Assembly: GCF_021431925.1 (NCBI RefSeq)
Contig: NZ_CP090371.1
Coordinates: 868,001 to 932,000, forward strand
Reading direction: 5' to 3'
From: Halobaculum sp. CBA1158
Lineage (GTDB): Archaea; Halobacteriota; Halobacteria; Halobacteriales; Haloferacaceae
DNA: 64,000 nucleotides
Shown here: positions 9,600 to 18,181 of the stretch, piece after piece
How the letters are laid out: every line of letters begins with the position of its first letter
How positions within the stretch are numbered: the stretch's first letter is position 1
Notes under the pieces: model-generated
What the model saw: the letters and a program-made list of their open reading frames with translations, nothing else
What the model was told of the DNA's origin: nothing
The model's database searches: none
Program-made: the position numbers and the translations under genes

Positions 9600-10076
9600 A
9601 TGGGCGAGGCCGCGAGTCGCGTGCAGCGTCGCCTCCGTGAACGCCTCGCGAGCGCCGTCTCCGGACGAACGTGGCACACGGAGTACCCGATCGGGTCGAC
9701 GCCCGTCGACGTGGCGGGCGTCGGCGACGACATCGCGGCCGTGGAACTGGAGTGGCGGCGCGCGGACCCCGCGGACAACACGGTGACGCTCTTTCGGGAA
9801 CTCGCGGCGTCGGATCTCGACTCGACGTACGGGTCGGTGACGGTCGTGCAGGTGTTCTCTCGGTACTACGATCTGCGGTCGGGCGGACACAGCACGAAGC
9901 GGCGAAACGCCGAGTTCGTCGGCGAGCGGATCGCACGGACAGTCCCTGGGGCGTCGTTCGCGGCCGTGACTCTCGATGTCGACCCGCCGAAGCGCGGCGG
10001 CGACCTCCCGGCGGACTGGCGCGACGCCGTCGACGACGTCGCCGACCGGGTCGCCGACGCGGTCGGGGAGGAGTGA
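9600..10076 (+). CDS. Conserved haloarchaeal protein, possible PD-(D/E)XK nuclease-like fold
   Basis: 158 residues from ATG 9600; the longer frame from 9504 would add only the repeat-encoded RSTRSV peptide. The segment TPVDVAGVGDDIAAVELEW has an acidic residue, a spacer and an E-x-E pattern reminiscent of PD-(D/E)XK nuclease cores, and the rest is mixed alpha/beta with basic patches (HSTKRRNAEF). This is a fold-level suggestion only; no close family is recognised. It is followed convergently by the permease, 35 nt away. Confidence 0.65.
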   Translation: MGEAASRVQRRLRERLASAVSGRTWHTEYPIGSTPVDVAGVGDDIAAVELEWRRADPADNTVTLFRELAASDLDSTYGSVTVVQVFSRYYDLRSGGHSTKRRNAEFVGERIARTVPGASFAAVTLDVDPPKRGGDLPADWRDAVDDVADRVADAVGEE

Positions 10077-10111
10077 CGGCGACCCGCGAGGACGATCCGC
10101 GCCGTCGACGG

Positions 10112-12283
10112 CTACGAGACGAGCCGTTCGACGAGCCGTCGACGCAGCGGCGGTCTGCTCTCCTCGTGCGGGTACACCGTCACGGTCGTACAGCCGAGTC
10201 CGGGGAACATCGGCCCGTCGTCGAACAGCGCTCCCCGGAGCCGGTGGTCCTGTCCGCGTCGCACGAGCAGATCCGGCGGCGACGGACGGCCCCCGTCGGC
10301 CCGAACGCCTTCCGTGCGCACGGGCACCGACAGCATCTCCGACAGTTCGGACTGATAGTCGGTCGCCACCCGGTCGCGCTGCTGGCTGCCGCCGGCGGGA
10401 TACCACAGCGACACCTCGCCGCCGTTGGCGGCCGCGACGGCCTCGGCCGTCCGGATCGCAACCGGCGGGTACGGGCCGCCGTCGCCGGAGACGACGACGT
10501 GTTTGGGGTCGTCGTAGCCGAGGTTGTCGACCAGGAGCACGTCGCAGGGGGCGTGGCGGGCGACCCAGTCGATCGGATCGCCGAGCAGCCGGGATCGGAG
10601 CCGGAGCGGTTCGTGTTCGGTGACGATGGTGTCGACCCCGCGGTGATCCGCGAGGTTGACGAGCGCGTGTTTGGTGTCGTGGCTCACCACCTCGCCGGCC
10701 TCGATCTCGACGCCGAGTTCGGCCGACAGCGCCTCCATCCGCTCCTCGAACGACACGTCGGAGGGCGACTGAACGGTCACGTCGTCCGTGAGGGGTGCCT
10801 GGTCGGGCACCTCCTCGAACCGGACGACGACGACGCGGCCCTCGGTTCGGCCGGCCACGTCGGCCGCCAGCGACACCAGCGAGCGCTCGCGCGCCTCGTC
10901 CAGCGGCTTGGTGAGCGCGACGAGCGTCTCGTCGCGTTCGTCCGCGTCGATCGCGTGCAGGTCGGTCAGCGACTCCCTGCTCACCTGGCGGCGGATCGCG
11001 TCGGTCGCCGCCCCCTCGCGGTCGACCCGCGGGCGGACGTAGGCGGCGTACCAGATCACGCTGGCGACGACGATCGCGACCGCTCCGAGGATCGCCACGG
11101 TGCCCATCTGGGTCAACAGGAGGGCCCCGGAGACTGCACCGAACACCTGCATCCACGGGTACAGCGGCGAGATGAACTCGGGTTCGAACTCGACGGTCCC
11201 CTCGCGGAAGGCGATGAGCGCGACGTTGATCAGCGCGAACACCATGATCTGGAAGGCGCTCGCGAGCTTCGCGATGTCGAGGATCGGGACGAACGCGATG
11301 AGCGCCAACAGCACAGCGCCGGTGAGGGTGATCGAGTTGACCGGCGTCCCGAACCGCTCGCTGATCGCCGCCAGCGACGGCGGGGCGAGCTGGTCGCGGC
11401 TCATCGCGAACGGGTACCGGGAGGACGAGAGGATGCCCGCGTTCGCCGTCGACACCAACGCTAACACCGCCGCGATGATGACGGCGACGACGCCGGCCTG
11501 CCCGAGCGTCTGTTCGGCTCCGACCGCGACGGGCGTCAGCGACCCCGCGACGCTTCCGGGGTCGGTGATGCCGACGAGCACCGCGACGACGGCGACGTAC
11601 AGGACCGTGGTGAACGCCAGGGACCCGAGGATGCCCAGCGGAATGTTCCGCCCGGGGTCCTCGACCTCCTCGGCGATGCTGGCGACCTTGGTGACGCCGG
11701 CGTAGGAGACGAACACCAGCCCGGTCGCGGCGAAGAGCCCGCCCGGCCCGTCGGCGAAGAAGTTCGCGTAGTTGGCCGACGCGACGCTCGGGGCGCTCCC
11801 CGCGGCGAACCACCCCAGCGCCGCCAGCATCACGACGACGATGGCGACCTGGAGCCGTCCGGTCTGTTTCGCGCCGATGACGTTGATGACGATCAACACC
11901 CCCGCCAGCGCGAGCGCGACCGGCTTGAGCGGGAGGTCGAACAGCAACAGGAGGTACGGGACGCCGCCGACGAGCGCGAGCGCGCCCTTGAACGACAGCG
12001 AGAACCACGTCCCGACGCCCGCGACCGTTCCAAGCAGCGGGCCCATCCCACGCTCGATGTAGATGTAGGTACCGCCGGCCTCGGGCATCGCGGTGGCCAT
12101 CTCCGATTTCGAGAGCGCGGCCGGGACGACCAGCAGCCCCGCCAGTCCGTACGCGACGATCACGGCGGGACCGGCGATGTCGAGCGCGAGCGCGGGGAGA
12201 ATGAAGATCCCGCTGCCGATCATCGCGCCGATGCTGATCGCGAACACCGACGGCAGCCCCAGGTCGCGCTCGAGTTCCTTCAT
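10112..12283 (-). CDS. APC amino acid permease fused to UspA-like cytoplasmic domains
   Basis: 723 residues. The N-terminal 410 residues have about 12 transmembrane helices with the amino acid/polyamine/organocation signature GLPSVFAISIGAMIGSGIF. The C-terminal 300 residues hold two UspA-like alpha/beta repeats (starting near DETLVALTKPLDEARE and KHVVVSGDGG). Haloarchaeal proteins of this form are thought to be cationic amino acid transporters controlled by nucleotide or stress signals through the Usp part. The start ATG at 12283 was chosen because the open frame upstream lacks hydrophobic character. The gene is divergent from an Lrp regulator, which probably controls it. A paralogue lies at 43793. 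Confidence 0.9.
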   Translation of the reverse strand: MKELERDLGLPSVFAISIGAMIGSGIFILPALALDIAGPAVIVAYGLAGLLVVPAALSKSEMATAMPEAGGTYIYIERGMGPLLGTVAGVGTWFSLSFKGALALVGGVPYLLLLFDLPLKPVALALAGVLIVINVIGAKQTGRLQVAIVVVMLAALGWFAAGSAPSVASANYANFFADGPGGLFAATGLVFVSYAGVTKVASIAEEVEDPGRNIPLGILGSLAFTTVLYVAVVAVLVGITDPGSVAGSLTPVAVGAEQTLGQAGVVAVIIAAVLALVSTANAGILSSSRYPFAMSRDQLAPPSLAAISERFGTPVNSITLTGAVLLALIAFVPILDIAKLASAFQIMVFALINVALIAFREGTVEFEPEFISPLYPWMQVFGAVSGALLLTQMGTVAILGAVAIVVASVIWYAAYVRPRVDREGAATDAIRRQVSRESLTDLHAIDADERDETLVALTKPLDEARERSLVSLAADVAGRTEGRVVVVRFEEVPDQAPLTDDVTVQSPSDVSFEERMEALSAELGVEIEAGEVVSHDTKHALVNLADHRGVDTIVTEHEPLRLRSRLLGDPIDWVARHAPCDVLLVDNLGYDDPKHVVVSGDGGPYPPVAIRTAEAVAAANGGEVSLWYPAGGSQQRDRVATDYQSELSEMLSVPVRTEGVRADGGRPSPPDLLVRRGQDHRLRGALFDDGPMFPGLGCTTVTVYPHEESRPPLRRRLVERLVS

Positions 12284-12674
12284 CGGGGAGTCACCGCCGT
12301 TGTGCCGTCCCGTTCGGCTCGCCCGGCACGGTCGGCGGTCGGTTCGTCCGTCGCGGGCGGCGGATCGGTTTCGATCGGATCGAGGAAAGTTCGTTCTCGT
12401 GTCATGTAGTGTCGAACACCCACCGCTGTGCGCGGGGGTCGTTGATCGACGGTTGGTGACGGAAGCGAATAAATGAGGCGATATTGAAGACGGTTCGACG
12501 ATGTGAACCCAATGAACGTTCGTTTCCGTCATCGATCGGCGGTTCGGATCGGACATGAAACGGGACGGGAGTGAACTCGAACGGATGCAGACGCTGAACT
12601 CGGACGGCGCGGACGCTCGCCTCGAGCGGGTGGGAACACTCATAACGCTCGCGGCCCGCGTGAGCGACAATCAG
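12284..12674. other. Divergent promoter region of permease and Lrp genes
   Basis: 391 bases. An AT-rich block around 12466-12485 (GAATAAATGAGGCGATATTG) supplies a likely TATA box for the minus-strand permease, leaving a leader of roughly 150 nt. CATAAC at 12641-12646 lies 29 nt before the Lrp start. In-frame ATGs from 12555 could extend the Lrp protein by 40 residues, but that stretch looks non-coding. Confidence 0.45.
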
Positions 12675-13178
12675 ATGAAGGACGGCGAACTGGACTCCGT
12701 GGACAAGCACATCCTCTACTACCTCCAGGGGGACGCCCGGGGAACGTCCTCGAGCGACATCGCCGAGCGGCTCGACCTCTCGGCGAGCACGGTCCGAACG
12801 CGACTGAACAAACTCGAGGAGTCCGGGATCATCCGCGGATACCACCTCGACATCGACTACGACCTCGCCGGCTACCCGCTGTACACGAAGATCATCTGCA
12901 CGGCGTCGGTCTCAGAGCGGGGCGGGCTCGCGAACCGCGCGCGGGAGATCCACGGCGTCACCGCCGTCAGAGAGATCATGACCGGTGAGCGGAACGTCTA
13001 CGTGAACGCCGTCGGGCGCGACCACGACGACCTGAATCGGATCACCGAGGAACTCGACGCGCTCGGACTCACGGTCGTCGACGAACAGCTGATCCGCGAC
13101 GAGCACGTCTGCCCGTTCCGGGGCTTTCTCGACTCGCCCGAGGAGGAGTTCGACGGCGACGCCGACCGGGATCCGTAG
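12675..13178 (+). CDS. Lrp/AsnC family transcriptional regulator
   Basis: 167 residues from ATG 12675 (MKDGELDSVDKHILYYLQGDARG). The N-terminal AsnC-type winged helix-turn-helix (SSDIAERLDLSASTVRTRLNKLEESGII) is followed by the effector-binding alpha/beta domain with the conserved VREIMTGERNVYVNAVG segment. A 207-residue version from 12555 is open, but the first 40 residues lack Lrp similarity and a TATA-like box lies 29 nt before 12675. The ligand is probably an amino acid. It is divergent from the APC-UspA permease, its likely target. Confidence 0.9.
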   Translation: MKDGELDSVDKHILYYLQGDARGTSSSDIAERLDLSASTVRTRLNKLEESGIIRGYHLDIDYDLAGYPLYTKIICTASVSERGGLANRAREIHGVTAVREIMTGERNVYVNAVGRDHDDLNRITEELDALGLTVVDEQLIRDEHVCPFRGFLDSPEEEFDGDADRDP

Positions 13179-13231
13179 CCGGTTCCTCGTCGCCGCCGGA
13201 TCGGTTCACGGCGACAGTTCACATACGCCGA

Positions 13232-13663
13232 TCAGTTCACGTCGATTCGGTGGCCGTCTTCGTCGCCGTCGGCGACGGTGGGAAGACTGACCGTGAGCAC
13301 GCCGTTGGTGTACGTCGCGCTGGCGTCGTCCTCGTCGACCGCGGCGGGGAGGCTGACCGACCGCCGCAGCGAGGCGGCCCGGCGCTCACGGCGCAGATAC
13401 GCGCCGTCGTCGCCGTCCTCGCGGGCCGTGGTGCGCTCGGCGTGGATCGAGAGGACGCCGTCGCGGACGGTCACGTCGATGTCCTCGCGCTCGAATCCGG
13501 GGAGGTCGGCCACGACGACGACCTCGTCGTCGTACTCGGCCACGTCGATGTCGACGCCCGAGCGTCGCGATCCGTCGAGGTCGCCCCAGTCCATGCGGCC
13601 GACGCCGCGGGACATACGCTCGAACATCCGGTTCATCTCGTCGAAGGGAGTCATGTTACTCAT
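13232..13663 (-). CDS. hsp20: Small heat shock protein, Hsp20/alpha-crystallin family
   Basis: 143 residues. It is an ATP-independent holdase that forms oligomers to bind unfolding proteins. The alpha-crystallin domain runs from about residue 36 (VDIDVAEYDDEVVVVADLPGF) to 137 and includes the hallmark A-x-x-x-n-G-V-L motif (ATYTNGVLTV). The N-terminal arm is Met/Arg-rich (MNRMFERMSRGVGRM). A second Hsp20 gene lies at 14581-15024, so hisH is bracketed by the pair. An AT-rich TATA box lies 35-44 nt before the start. Confidence 0.95.
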   Translation of the reverse strand: MSNMTPFDEMNRMFERMSRGVGRMDWGDLDGSRRSGVDIDVAEYDDEVVVVADLPGFEREDIDVTVRDGVLSIHAERTTAREDGDDGAYLRRERRAASLRRSVSLPAAVDEDDASATYTNGVLTVSLPTVADGDEDGHRIDVN

Positions 13664-13697
13664 GGAGTATCACCGGTACTGAGGACGCCCGCTGAGA

Positions 13698-13707
13698 TAT
13701 TAAATAG
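13698..13707 (-). promoter_or_regulatory. TATA box of the first Hsp20 gene
   Basis: Read on the minus strand, CTATTTAATA is the only AT-rich block upstream of the Hsp20 start at 13663, at a distance of 35-44 nt. It is a near-ideal haloarchaeal TATA element. Confidence 0.6.
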
Positions 13708-13857
13708 GGATGAACACGTGATAGCAGGCTTCAGAGCGCGAACGCGGCGAGGTCCGCCGTCGAAGCCGAGGACGGACCAAGCGTCGCGGCATCCGGTGCT
13801 CGCGGCTGCGCTGGGTCGACGGGCAACCGTTTTCACCGCCCGCCCCGCAGGTCGCGT

Positions 13858-14502
13858 ATGGACGTGACCGTCATCGACTACGGCGTGGGTAACCTCCGGA
13901 GCCTCCGTCGGGGCCTCGAACGGGCCGGTGCCGACGTGGTCGTCTCGGACGACCCCGACGCGATCCGGGACGCCGAGGCGCTGGTGCTCCCCGGCGTCGG
14001 AGCGTTCCGAGAGTGCGTCGCCAACTCCGAGCCGTTCCACGACGTGTTGATCGAGAAGGCCGAGGACACGCCGATCCTCGGCGTCTGCGTCGGCCTCCAG
14101 CTCATGTACGAGGAGAGCACCGAGGGCGCGACCGAGGGCGAGACCGTCGAGGGACTCGGCCTCATCCCGGGCCGCGTCGAGCGTCTGCCCGATTCGGTGA
14201 AGGTGCCTCACATGGGCTGGAACGAACTCACTCCCGAGCGCGACCATCCCCTGCTCGACGGGATCGAGGCGGGCGAGTACGCGTACTTCGTCCACTCCTA
14301 CTGCGCCGACGTGACCGACCGCACCATCGCCTCCTGCGAGTACGGCCGGCCGTTCGCCGCCATCGCCGCCAACGAGGCGGGCAACGTCATGGGCACGCAG
14401 TTCCACCCCGAGAAGAGCGGCGAAACCGGACTCAGAATCCTGCGTAACTTCGTCGACTACGCCGAGGCCTACCACGCCGGCGAGATCGCCACCGCCGACT
14501 GA
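13858..14502 (+). CDS. hisH: Imidazole glycerol phosphate synthase, glutaminase subunit HisH
   Basis: 214 residues. HisH hydrolyses glutamine and passes ammonia to HisF for closure of the imidazole ring in histidine synthesis. The class I glutamine amidotransferase triad is complete: Cys77 in ILGVCVGLQ, His183 and Glu185 in TQFHPEKSG. The N-terminal VIDYGVGNLRSLRRGLERAG is characteristic of HisH. hisF is not adjacent; hisE lies about 2 kb away on the other strand, as is usual for the scattered his genes of haloarchaea. The stop codon sits in a short tandem repeat. Confidence 0.97.
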   Translation: MDVTVIDYGVGNLRSLRRGLERAGADVVVSDDPDAIRDAEALVLPGVGAFRECVANSEPFHDVLIEKAEDTPILGVCVGLQLMYEESTEGATEGETVEGLGLIPGRVERLPDSVKVPHMGWNELTPERDHPLLDGIEAGEYAYFVHSYCADVTDRTIASCEYGRPFAAIAANEAGNVMGTQFHPEKSGETGLRILRNFVDYAEAYHAGEIATAD

Positions 14503-14525
14503 GCGGTTTGCCGACTGAGCGGTTT
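14494..14525 (+). repeat. 16-nt tandem duplication across the hisH stop codon
   Basis: GCCGACTGAGCGGTTT occurs twice head to tail (14494-14509, 14510-14525), followed by a decayed third start GCCGACAGATCGG. The first copy contains the hisH TGA, so the duplication lies outside the reading frame. Confidence 0.75.
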
Positions 14526-14580
14526 GCCGACAGATCGGTCCCCCGATCGTCCGGTCCGCCGACCGCCCGAACCGTCGACG

Positions 14581-15024
14581 CTACTCCACGTCGATCTGGG
14601 TCCCGTCTCCCTCCCCGTCAGGCTCCGGTCTCGGCAGCGTCACCGTCACCACGCCGTTCTCGTGGGTCGCCGACGCCTCCTCTTCGACCGCCTCGCCCGG
14701 GAGCCGCAGCCGACGCGTGACCGACCGGACGCGTCGCTCGCGCCGGTGGTAGCGCCCCTCGTCGTCCGTCTCGCTGGCCGACTCCGCGCGTTCGTCTCCC
14801 TCCGCGTGGATCGTCAACTCGCGCCCGGACAGCGTCACCTCGACGTCCTCGGGATCGAACCCGGGGAGGTCGGCCGTCACGACGAACGCGTCGTCGCGCT
14901 CCAGCACGTCCACGGGAACGTCCGCGCCGCCCTCGACGCCGAGCGTGCGCTCGATGTCCTCCAACTCCTCGCCGACCTGGTCGAACAGGTCCGCGATGTC
15001 GTCGAACGGTGACCGTCGAGTCAT
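14581..15024 (-). CDS. hsp20: Small heat shock protein, Hsp20/alpha-crystallin family (second copy)
   Basis: 147 residues. The alpha-crystallin domain (about 38-140) has VDVLERDDAFVVTADLPGFDPEDVEV and the terminal ATHENGVVTVTLPRPE motif. It shares the plan and likely origin of the Hsp20 at 13232 but is well diverged, so this is not a recent duplication. The N-terminal arm is acidic, unlike the Met/Arg-rich arm of the other copy, so the two may prefer different clients. The upstream region carries a motif shared with the egsA promoter region (see repeat at 15099). Confidence 0.94.
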   Translation of the reverse strand: MTRRSPFDDIADLFDQVGEELEDIERTLGVEGGADVPVDVLERDDAFVVTADLPGFDPEDVEVTLSGRELTIHAEGDERAESASETDDEGRYHRRERRVRSVTRRLRLPGEAVEEEASATHENGVVTVTLPRPEPDGEGDGTQIDVE

Positions 15025-15098
15025 ACGTCCGACTACTCCGTCGCCGAACTTGGGTCTGTCGCCGGCCGGGGGTCAGAAGTCATGGGGCCGGCCGAGGA

Positions 15099-15183
15099 TT
15101 CATACGCGATGCCGGGACCAACGCGGATATGCGGTGACGAGTGTCCCCGACGGGACGCGGGTGTGCGACGCCGGCGTCGGGGA
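15099..15183. repeat. Non-coding element, copy A (shared with 33651-33744)
   Basis: Two blocks match another intergenic region. TTCATACGCGATGCCGGGAC (plus two more bases, 15099-15120) matches 33651-33672 at 20 of 22 positions. GCGGGTGTGCGAC..GCGTCGGGGA (15157-15183) matches 33717-33744. The order and approximate spacing (58 against 66 nt) are kept. Both copies lie upstream of minus-strand genes (Hsp20 and egsA). Confidence 0.6.
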
Positions 15184-15247
15184 GCGCGGCGCGGGGCGTC
15201 GCCTGTTCGCCAGCGGATCCCAGCGACGCGTCCGGATCGACCGACCG

Positions 15248-16072
15248 CTACGACACCACGTGTTCGGTGTCGTACGAGCCGAGCACGGTGACCCAGCCGT
15301 CGTCGGCGATCTCCCTGACCGCGTCGACGGCCTCCCGGGCGCGCGCCTCGTACATCCCGGCCTCGAAGTCGATGTGGAACAGGTAGTCGCCGAGTCGCTC
15401 GCCGCTGGGTCGCGACTCGATACGCGAGAGGTTCACGTCGCGTTCGGCGAACGATTCGAGGATCTCCAGCAGTAGCCCCGGGTAGTTCGCGCCGGGGTAC
15501 ACCACCACCGACGTCTTGCCGCCGCCGTCGTCGCGTTCGCGCTCTGGCGCGACGACGAGAAAGCGCGTCGCGTTCGAGGAGCGGTCCTGAATGTCCTCCG
15601 CGAGCACGCGGAGTTCGACGCCGTCGCCGTCCTCGGGGTCGGCGTTGGCGGGATGGCCGATCCCCGCGACCGTCGGGTCCTCGCGGGCGCGCTCGACGCC
15701 GCGGGCGGTCGACGCCACCGCCTCCCTGTGCACGTCGGGGTACTCCCGCTCCAGGTAGTCGCGACACTGCGCCAGCGCCTGCGAGTGGGAGGCGACCGTC
15801 TCGAACGACTCCGCCTGCGCCAACAGCGCGTGGCGGATCGGCGTGACGATCTCGCGAACGACGGCCACGTCCGCCTCGGTGAGCGCGTCGAGGCTCTCGG
15901 TGACGCTGCCCTCGATGCTGTTCTCGATGGGGACGACGCCGCGTTCGTACGTGCCGTCGGCCACCGAGTCGACGATGGCCGTGACCGACTCGCGGAAGGC
16001 GACGTCGTCGGCGACGGCCCGCGCCGCGCGGTGAGAGTAGGTGCCCGCGGGGCCGAGCGTGACTGCCTGCAT
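15248..16072 (-). CDS. pheA: Prephenate dehydratase
   Basis: 274 residues. It converts prephenate to phenylpyruvate in phenylalanine synthesis. The catalytic domain (1-180) starts LGPAGTYSHRAA, has the conserved VVPIENSIEGSVTES and ends with the catalytic TRF motif in NATRFLVVAPE. The C-terminal ACT domain (from about 190) has the ESRPSGERLGDYLFHIDFEG-type signature (here IESRPSGERLGDY), which binds phenylalanine for feedback control. It is a stand-alone enzyme, not the chorismate mutase fusion of enteric bacteria. Upstream of it lie hisE and pdxT on the same strand. Confidence 0.97.
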   Translation of the reverse strand: MQAVTLGPAGTYSHRAARAVADDVAFRESVTAIVDSVADGTYERGVVPIENSIEGSVTESLDALTEADVAVVREIVTPIRHALLAQAESFETVASHSQALAQCRDYLEREYPDVHREAVASTARGVERAREDPTVAGIGHPANADPEDGDGVELRVLAEDIQDRSSNATRFLVVAPERERDDGGGKTSVVVYPGANYPGLLLEILESFAERDVNLSRIESRPSGERLGDYLFHIDFEAGMYEARAREAVDAVREIADDGWVTVLGSYDTEHVVS

Positions 16073-16180
16073 GCCCCGGGATGCGCCACCGGGACCGATA
16101 AGCGCTCCGGGTGTGACAGTTCTTCGACGGCAGTCGTCCCCGCGGACAACTGCCGGCGACTCGCGGCCGAGAGCGACGCC

Positions 16181-16522
16181 TCAGAACCGATCGCGAAGCT
16201 CCGCACGGAGGTCCGCCACGTCGAGGTCCTTCGACGCGAGTAGCACGAGCAGGTGGTAGACGAGATCGGCAGCCTCCGCGGTCAGTTCCTCGGTATCGTC
16301 GTCCTTCGCCGCGAGGATCGTCTCGGTCGACTCCTCGCCGATCTTCTCGAGCACGGCGTTTTCCCCCTTCTCGTGGGCGAACAGCGAGGCGGTGTACGAG
16401 CCCTCGGGGAGCCGTTCCTTGCGGTCCTCGATGGTCGCGAACAGGGCGTCGAGCACCTCCTCGTCCGCGACCTCGTCGGATTCTCCGTCGTGTTCTCCGT
16501 CGGATGCGGGGTCGTCGCTCAC
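16181..16522 (-). CDS. hisE: Phosphoribosyl-ATP pyrophosphohydrolase
   Basis: 113 residues from a GTG start at 16522. It catalyses the second step of histidine synthesis (PR-ATP to PR-AMP). The MazG-like helical signature HEKGENAVLEKIGEESTETI followed by EELTAEAADLVYHLLVLLA carries the metal-binding acidic residues. It has an acidic haloarchaeal N-terminal extension. The start overlaps the pdxT stop by four bases (GTGA), so the two are translationally coupled although their pathways differ. hisI is not fused. Confidence 0.96.
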   Translation of the reverse strand: MSDDPASDGEHDGESDEVADEEVLDALFATIEDRKERLPEGSYTASLFAHEKGENAVLEKIGEESTETILAAKDDDTEELTAEAADLVYHLLVLLASKDLDVADLRAELRDRF

Positions 16523-17214
16523 GCGTCGACCTCCGCGTCGGCGTCGGACCCGGTATCGGTTCCGGTGTCGGTCTCGGTCGGGAGTTCCGCGTGTTCCTGA
16601 CGGAAGAACGCCAGGTCGTGGATCCTCGAGTCGGCAGTCAACTCGGGATGGAACGACGTGGCGATCACCGGGCCCTCCCTGACGGCGACCGGGTCGCCGT
16701 TCCAACTGGCGAGCACCTCGACGCCGTCGCGGGTCTCGCCCGCGGCGTCACCGTCTCCCTCGGAGTCCACGGACTCGCCGTCGATCACGGGTGCGCGGAT
16801 GAACACCGCCGGGAACGGCTCGTCGAGCCCCTTCACCGAGATCGGGGCCTCGAAGGAGTCGGCCTGTCGGCCGAACGCGTTGCGGTCGACGCGCACGTCG
16901 AGCACGCCGAGCGTCGCGACTCGATCGTCTTTCGCGTCGCGAGAGGCGACGATGAGGCCCGCACACGTCGCGAGCAGCGGCTTGCCGGCGTCGACGTGTG
17001 CGCAGATCTCCTCGTCGATCCCCTCCTCGCGCAGGAGCCGCGAGATCGTCGTCGATTCCCCACCCGGCATGAGCAACACGTCGCAGTCGGGGACGATCCC
17101 CGGGTCGCGAACTTCGACGACCTCGGCGTCGACGCCGTGGCTCGCGGCCGCGCGTTCGATCGCGTCGGCGTGCTCGGAGACGTCGCCTTGAACGGCGATA
17201 ACGCCCGCTTTCAT
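16519..17214 (-). CDS. pdxT: Pyridoxal 5'-phosphate synthase glutaminase subunit PdxT
   Basis: 231 residues. PdxT supplies ammonia to PdxS for de novo pyridoxal phosphate synthesis. It has the class I glutaminase layout MKAGVIAVQGDVSEH, the oxyanion loop MPGGESTTI (49-57), nucleophile Cys84 in LLATCAG, and His/Glu in SFHPELT. Compared with bacterial PdxT it has an acidic insert (ESVDSEGDGDAAGETRDG) and an acidic tail rich in Thr/Asp. It overlaps hisE by 4 nt. pdxS is not in this window. Confidence 0.97.
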   Translation of the reverse strand: MKAGVIAVQGDVSEHADAIERAAASHGVDAEVVEVRDPGIVPDCDVLLMPGGESTTISRLLREEGIDEEICAHVDAGKPLLATCAGLIVASRDAKDDRVATLGVLDVRVDRNAFGRQADSFEAPISVKGLDEPFPAVFIRAPVIDGESVDSEGDGDAAGETRDGVEVLASWNGDPVAVREGPVIATSFHPELTADSRIHDLAFFRQEHAELPTETDTGTDTGSDADAEVDA

Positions 17215-17275
17215 GCCCAGAAATCGGCGGTCGGCGGGTGAAAAGGTGTCGCTGTCGGCGTCGCCGTCGGTCGCC

Positions 17276-17437
17276 TCAGAAGGCGAACCCGAGGATCAAC
17301 ACGAGGACCCCGAACAGGAGCCCGAAGGCGACGACGGTTCGCGGGTCGATCCGGATCGCGTTGCGGTCCTCGGCGTCGAAATAGCGGACGAGCCCCGCGC
17401 TGGACATCAGGCCGCCGCTGTTCTGTCCGCTGCTCAT
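17276..17437 (-). CDS. secG: Preprotein translocase subunit Sec61-beta (SecG)
   Basis: 53 residues. Translation gives [20 protein letters not shown] followed by [16 protein letters not shown] and a single C-terminal hydrophobic helix ([17 protein letters not shown]). This is the archaeal Sec61-beta plan: a polar cytosolic N-terminus, the GLVRYFD motif, and one tail-anchored transmembrane helix that packs against SecY. It lies 61 nt upstream of pdxT on the same strand and so may be cotranscribed. The gene is short and easily missed by length cut-offs. Confidence 0.93.
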   Translation of the reverse strand: MSSGQNSGGLMSSAGLVRYFDAEDRNAIRIDPRTVVAFGLLFGVLVLILGFAF

Positions 17438-17536
17438 GTCTCAGTCCACGCGAGTGTCCCGCCTAAGCCTTTCGACCGCCGATCGGGTGCCGAGTGAGTA
17501 ATCCTTATGCACACCCCGTCGCAACGAGCGGTCGGT

Positions 17537-17803
17537 ATGAGCGTTCGACTCAAGGACTTCTACGCGGACTGGTGTGGCCCCTGTAAGACCCAGGACCCGA
17601 TCCTCGAGGAACTGGAGCAGGACTACCCCGACGTGAGCTTCGAGAAGGTGGACGTCGAGGAGGAACAGGAGATCGCGAACCAGTACCAGGTGCGGTCGCT
17701 ACCGACCCTCATCGTCGAGAACGACGACGGCGTCGTCGACCGGTTCGTCGGTGTCACCCAGCGCGAGGACCTCGAAGAGGCGCTCTCGAGCGCCGGCGCG
17801 TAG
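17537..17803 (+). CDS. Thioredoxin
   Basis: 88 residues. The active site WCGPC (Cys13, Cys16) lies very near the N-terminus in [17 protein letters not shown], so the first beta strand of standard thioredoxin is shortened. The cis-proline segment RSLPTLIV and the conserved central part are intact. It serves as a thiol-disulfide reductant in the cytosol. An upstream in-frame ATG (17507) exists, but a TATA-like ATCCTTATGC at about 17500-17509 points to transcription start after it, supporting the later start. Confidence 0.93.
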   Translation: MSVRLKDFYADWCGPCKTQDPILEELEQDYPDVSFEKVDVEEEQEIANQYQVRSLPTLIVENDDGVVDRFVGVTQREDLEEALSSAGA

Positions 17804-17898
17804 GCGTACGCTCCCCGCCGGATCGACGCGGGATCTCTCGGAACCGACTCGGCCCCGACTCGCAACCGTTAACAGGGCCGCGGCCGCTTCTCACGCGT

Positions 17899-18048
17899 AT
17901 GGCAAGTTTCGACGCGGCCGAGCGCCGCACGCTCGAAAAGCTCGTGTGCATGCGGTGTAACGCGCGGAACCCGAAGCGCGCCGACAACTGTCGCAAGTGC
18001 GGCTACGGGAACCTCCGCCCCAAGGCGAAGGAGCCCCGGACCGCCTGA
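17899..18048 (+). CDS. rpl40e: 50S ribosomal protein L40e
   Basis: 49 residues ([20 protein letters not shown]...), the size of archaeal L40e. Four cysteines (17, 20, 31, 34) in two CxxC pairs form the zinc ribbon, with basic residues between ([10 protein letters not shown]) for rRNA contact. An AT-rich CCGTTAACAG lies about 30 nt before the ATG. It follows thioredoxin by 95 nt on the same strand. The frame is below common length limits, but the identity is clear. Confidence 0.95.
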   Translation: MASFDAAERRTLEKLVCMRCNARNPKRADNCRKCGYGNLRPKAKEPRTA

Positions 18049-18181
18049 GGCCGGTCGCGACGCCCGCACGCTTCTCCCGTTCCACCTCGAGTTCGCCTCC
18101 GAGAGCGACGGCGTCGGTCGGCCGAACGACCGCCGACTACTGGCGGGCGGGAAACGAGGGCGGCCCGAGAGAGACCGGCCG

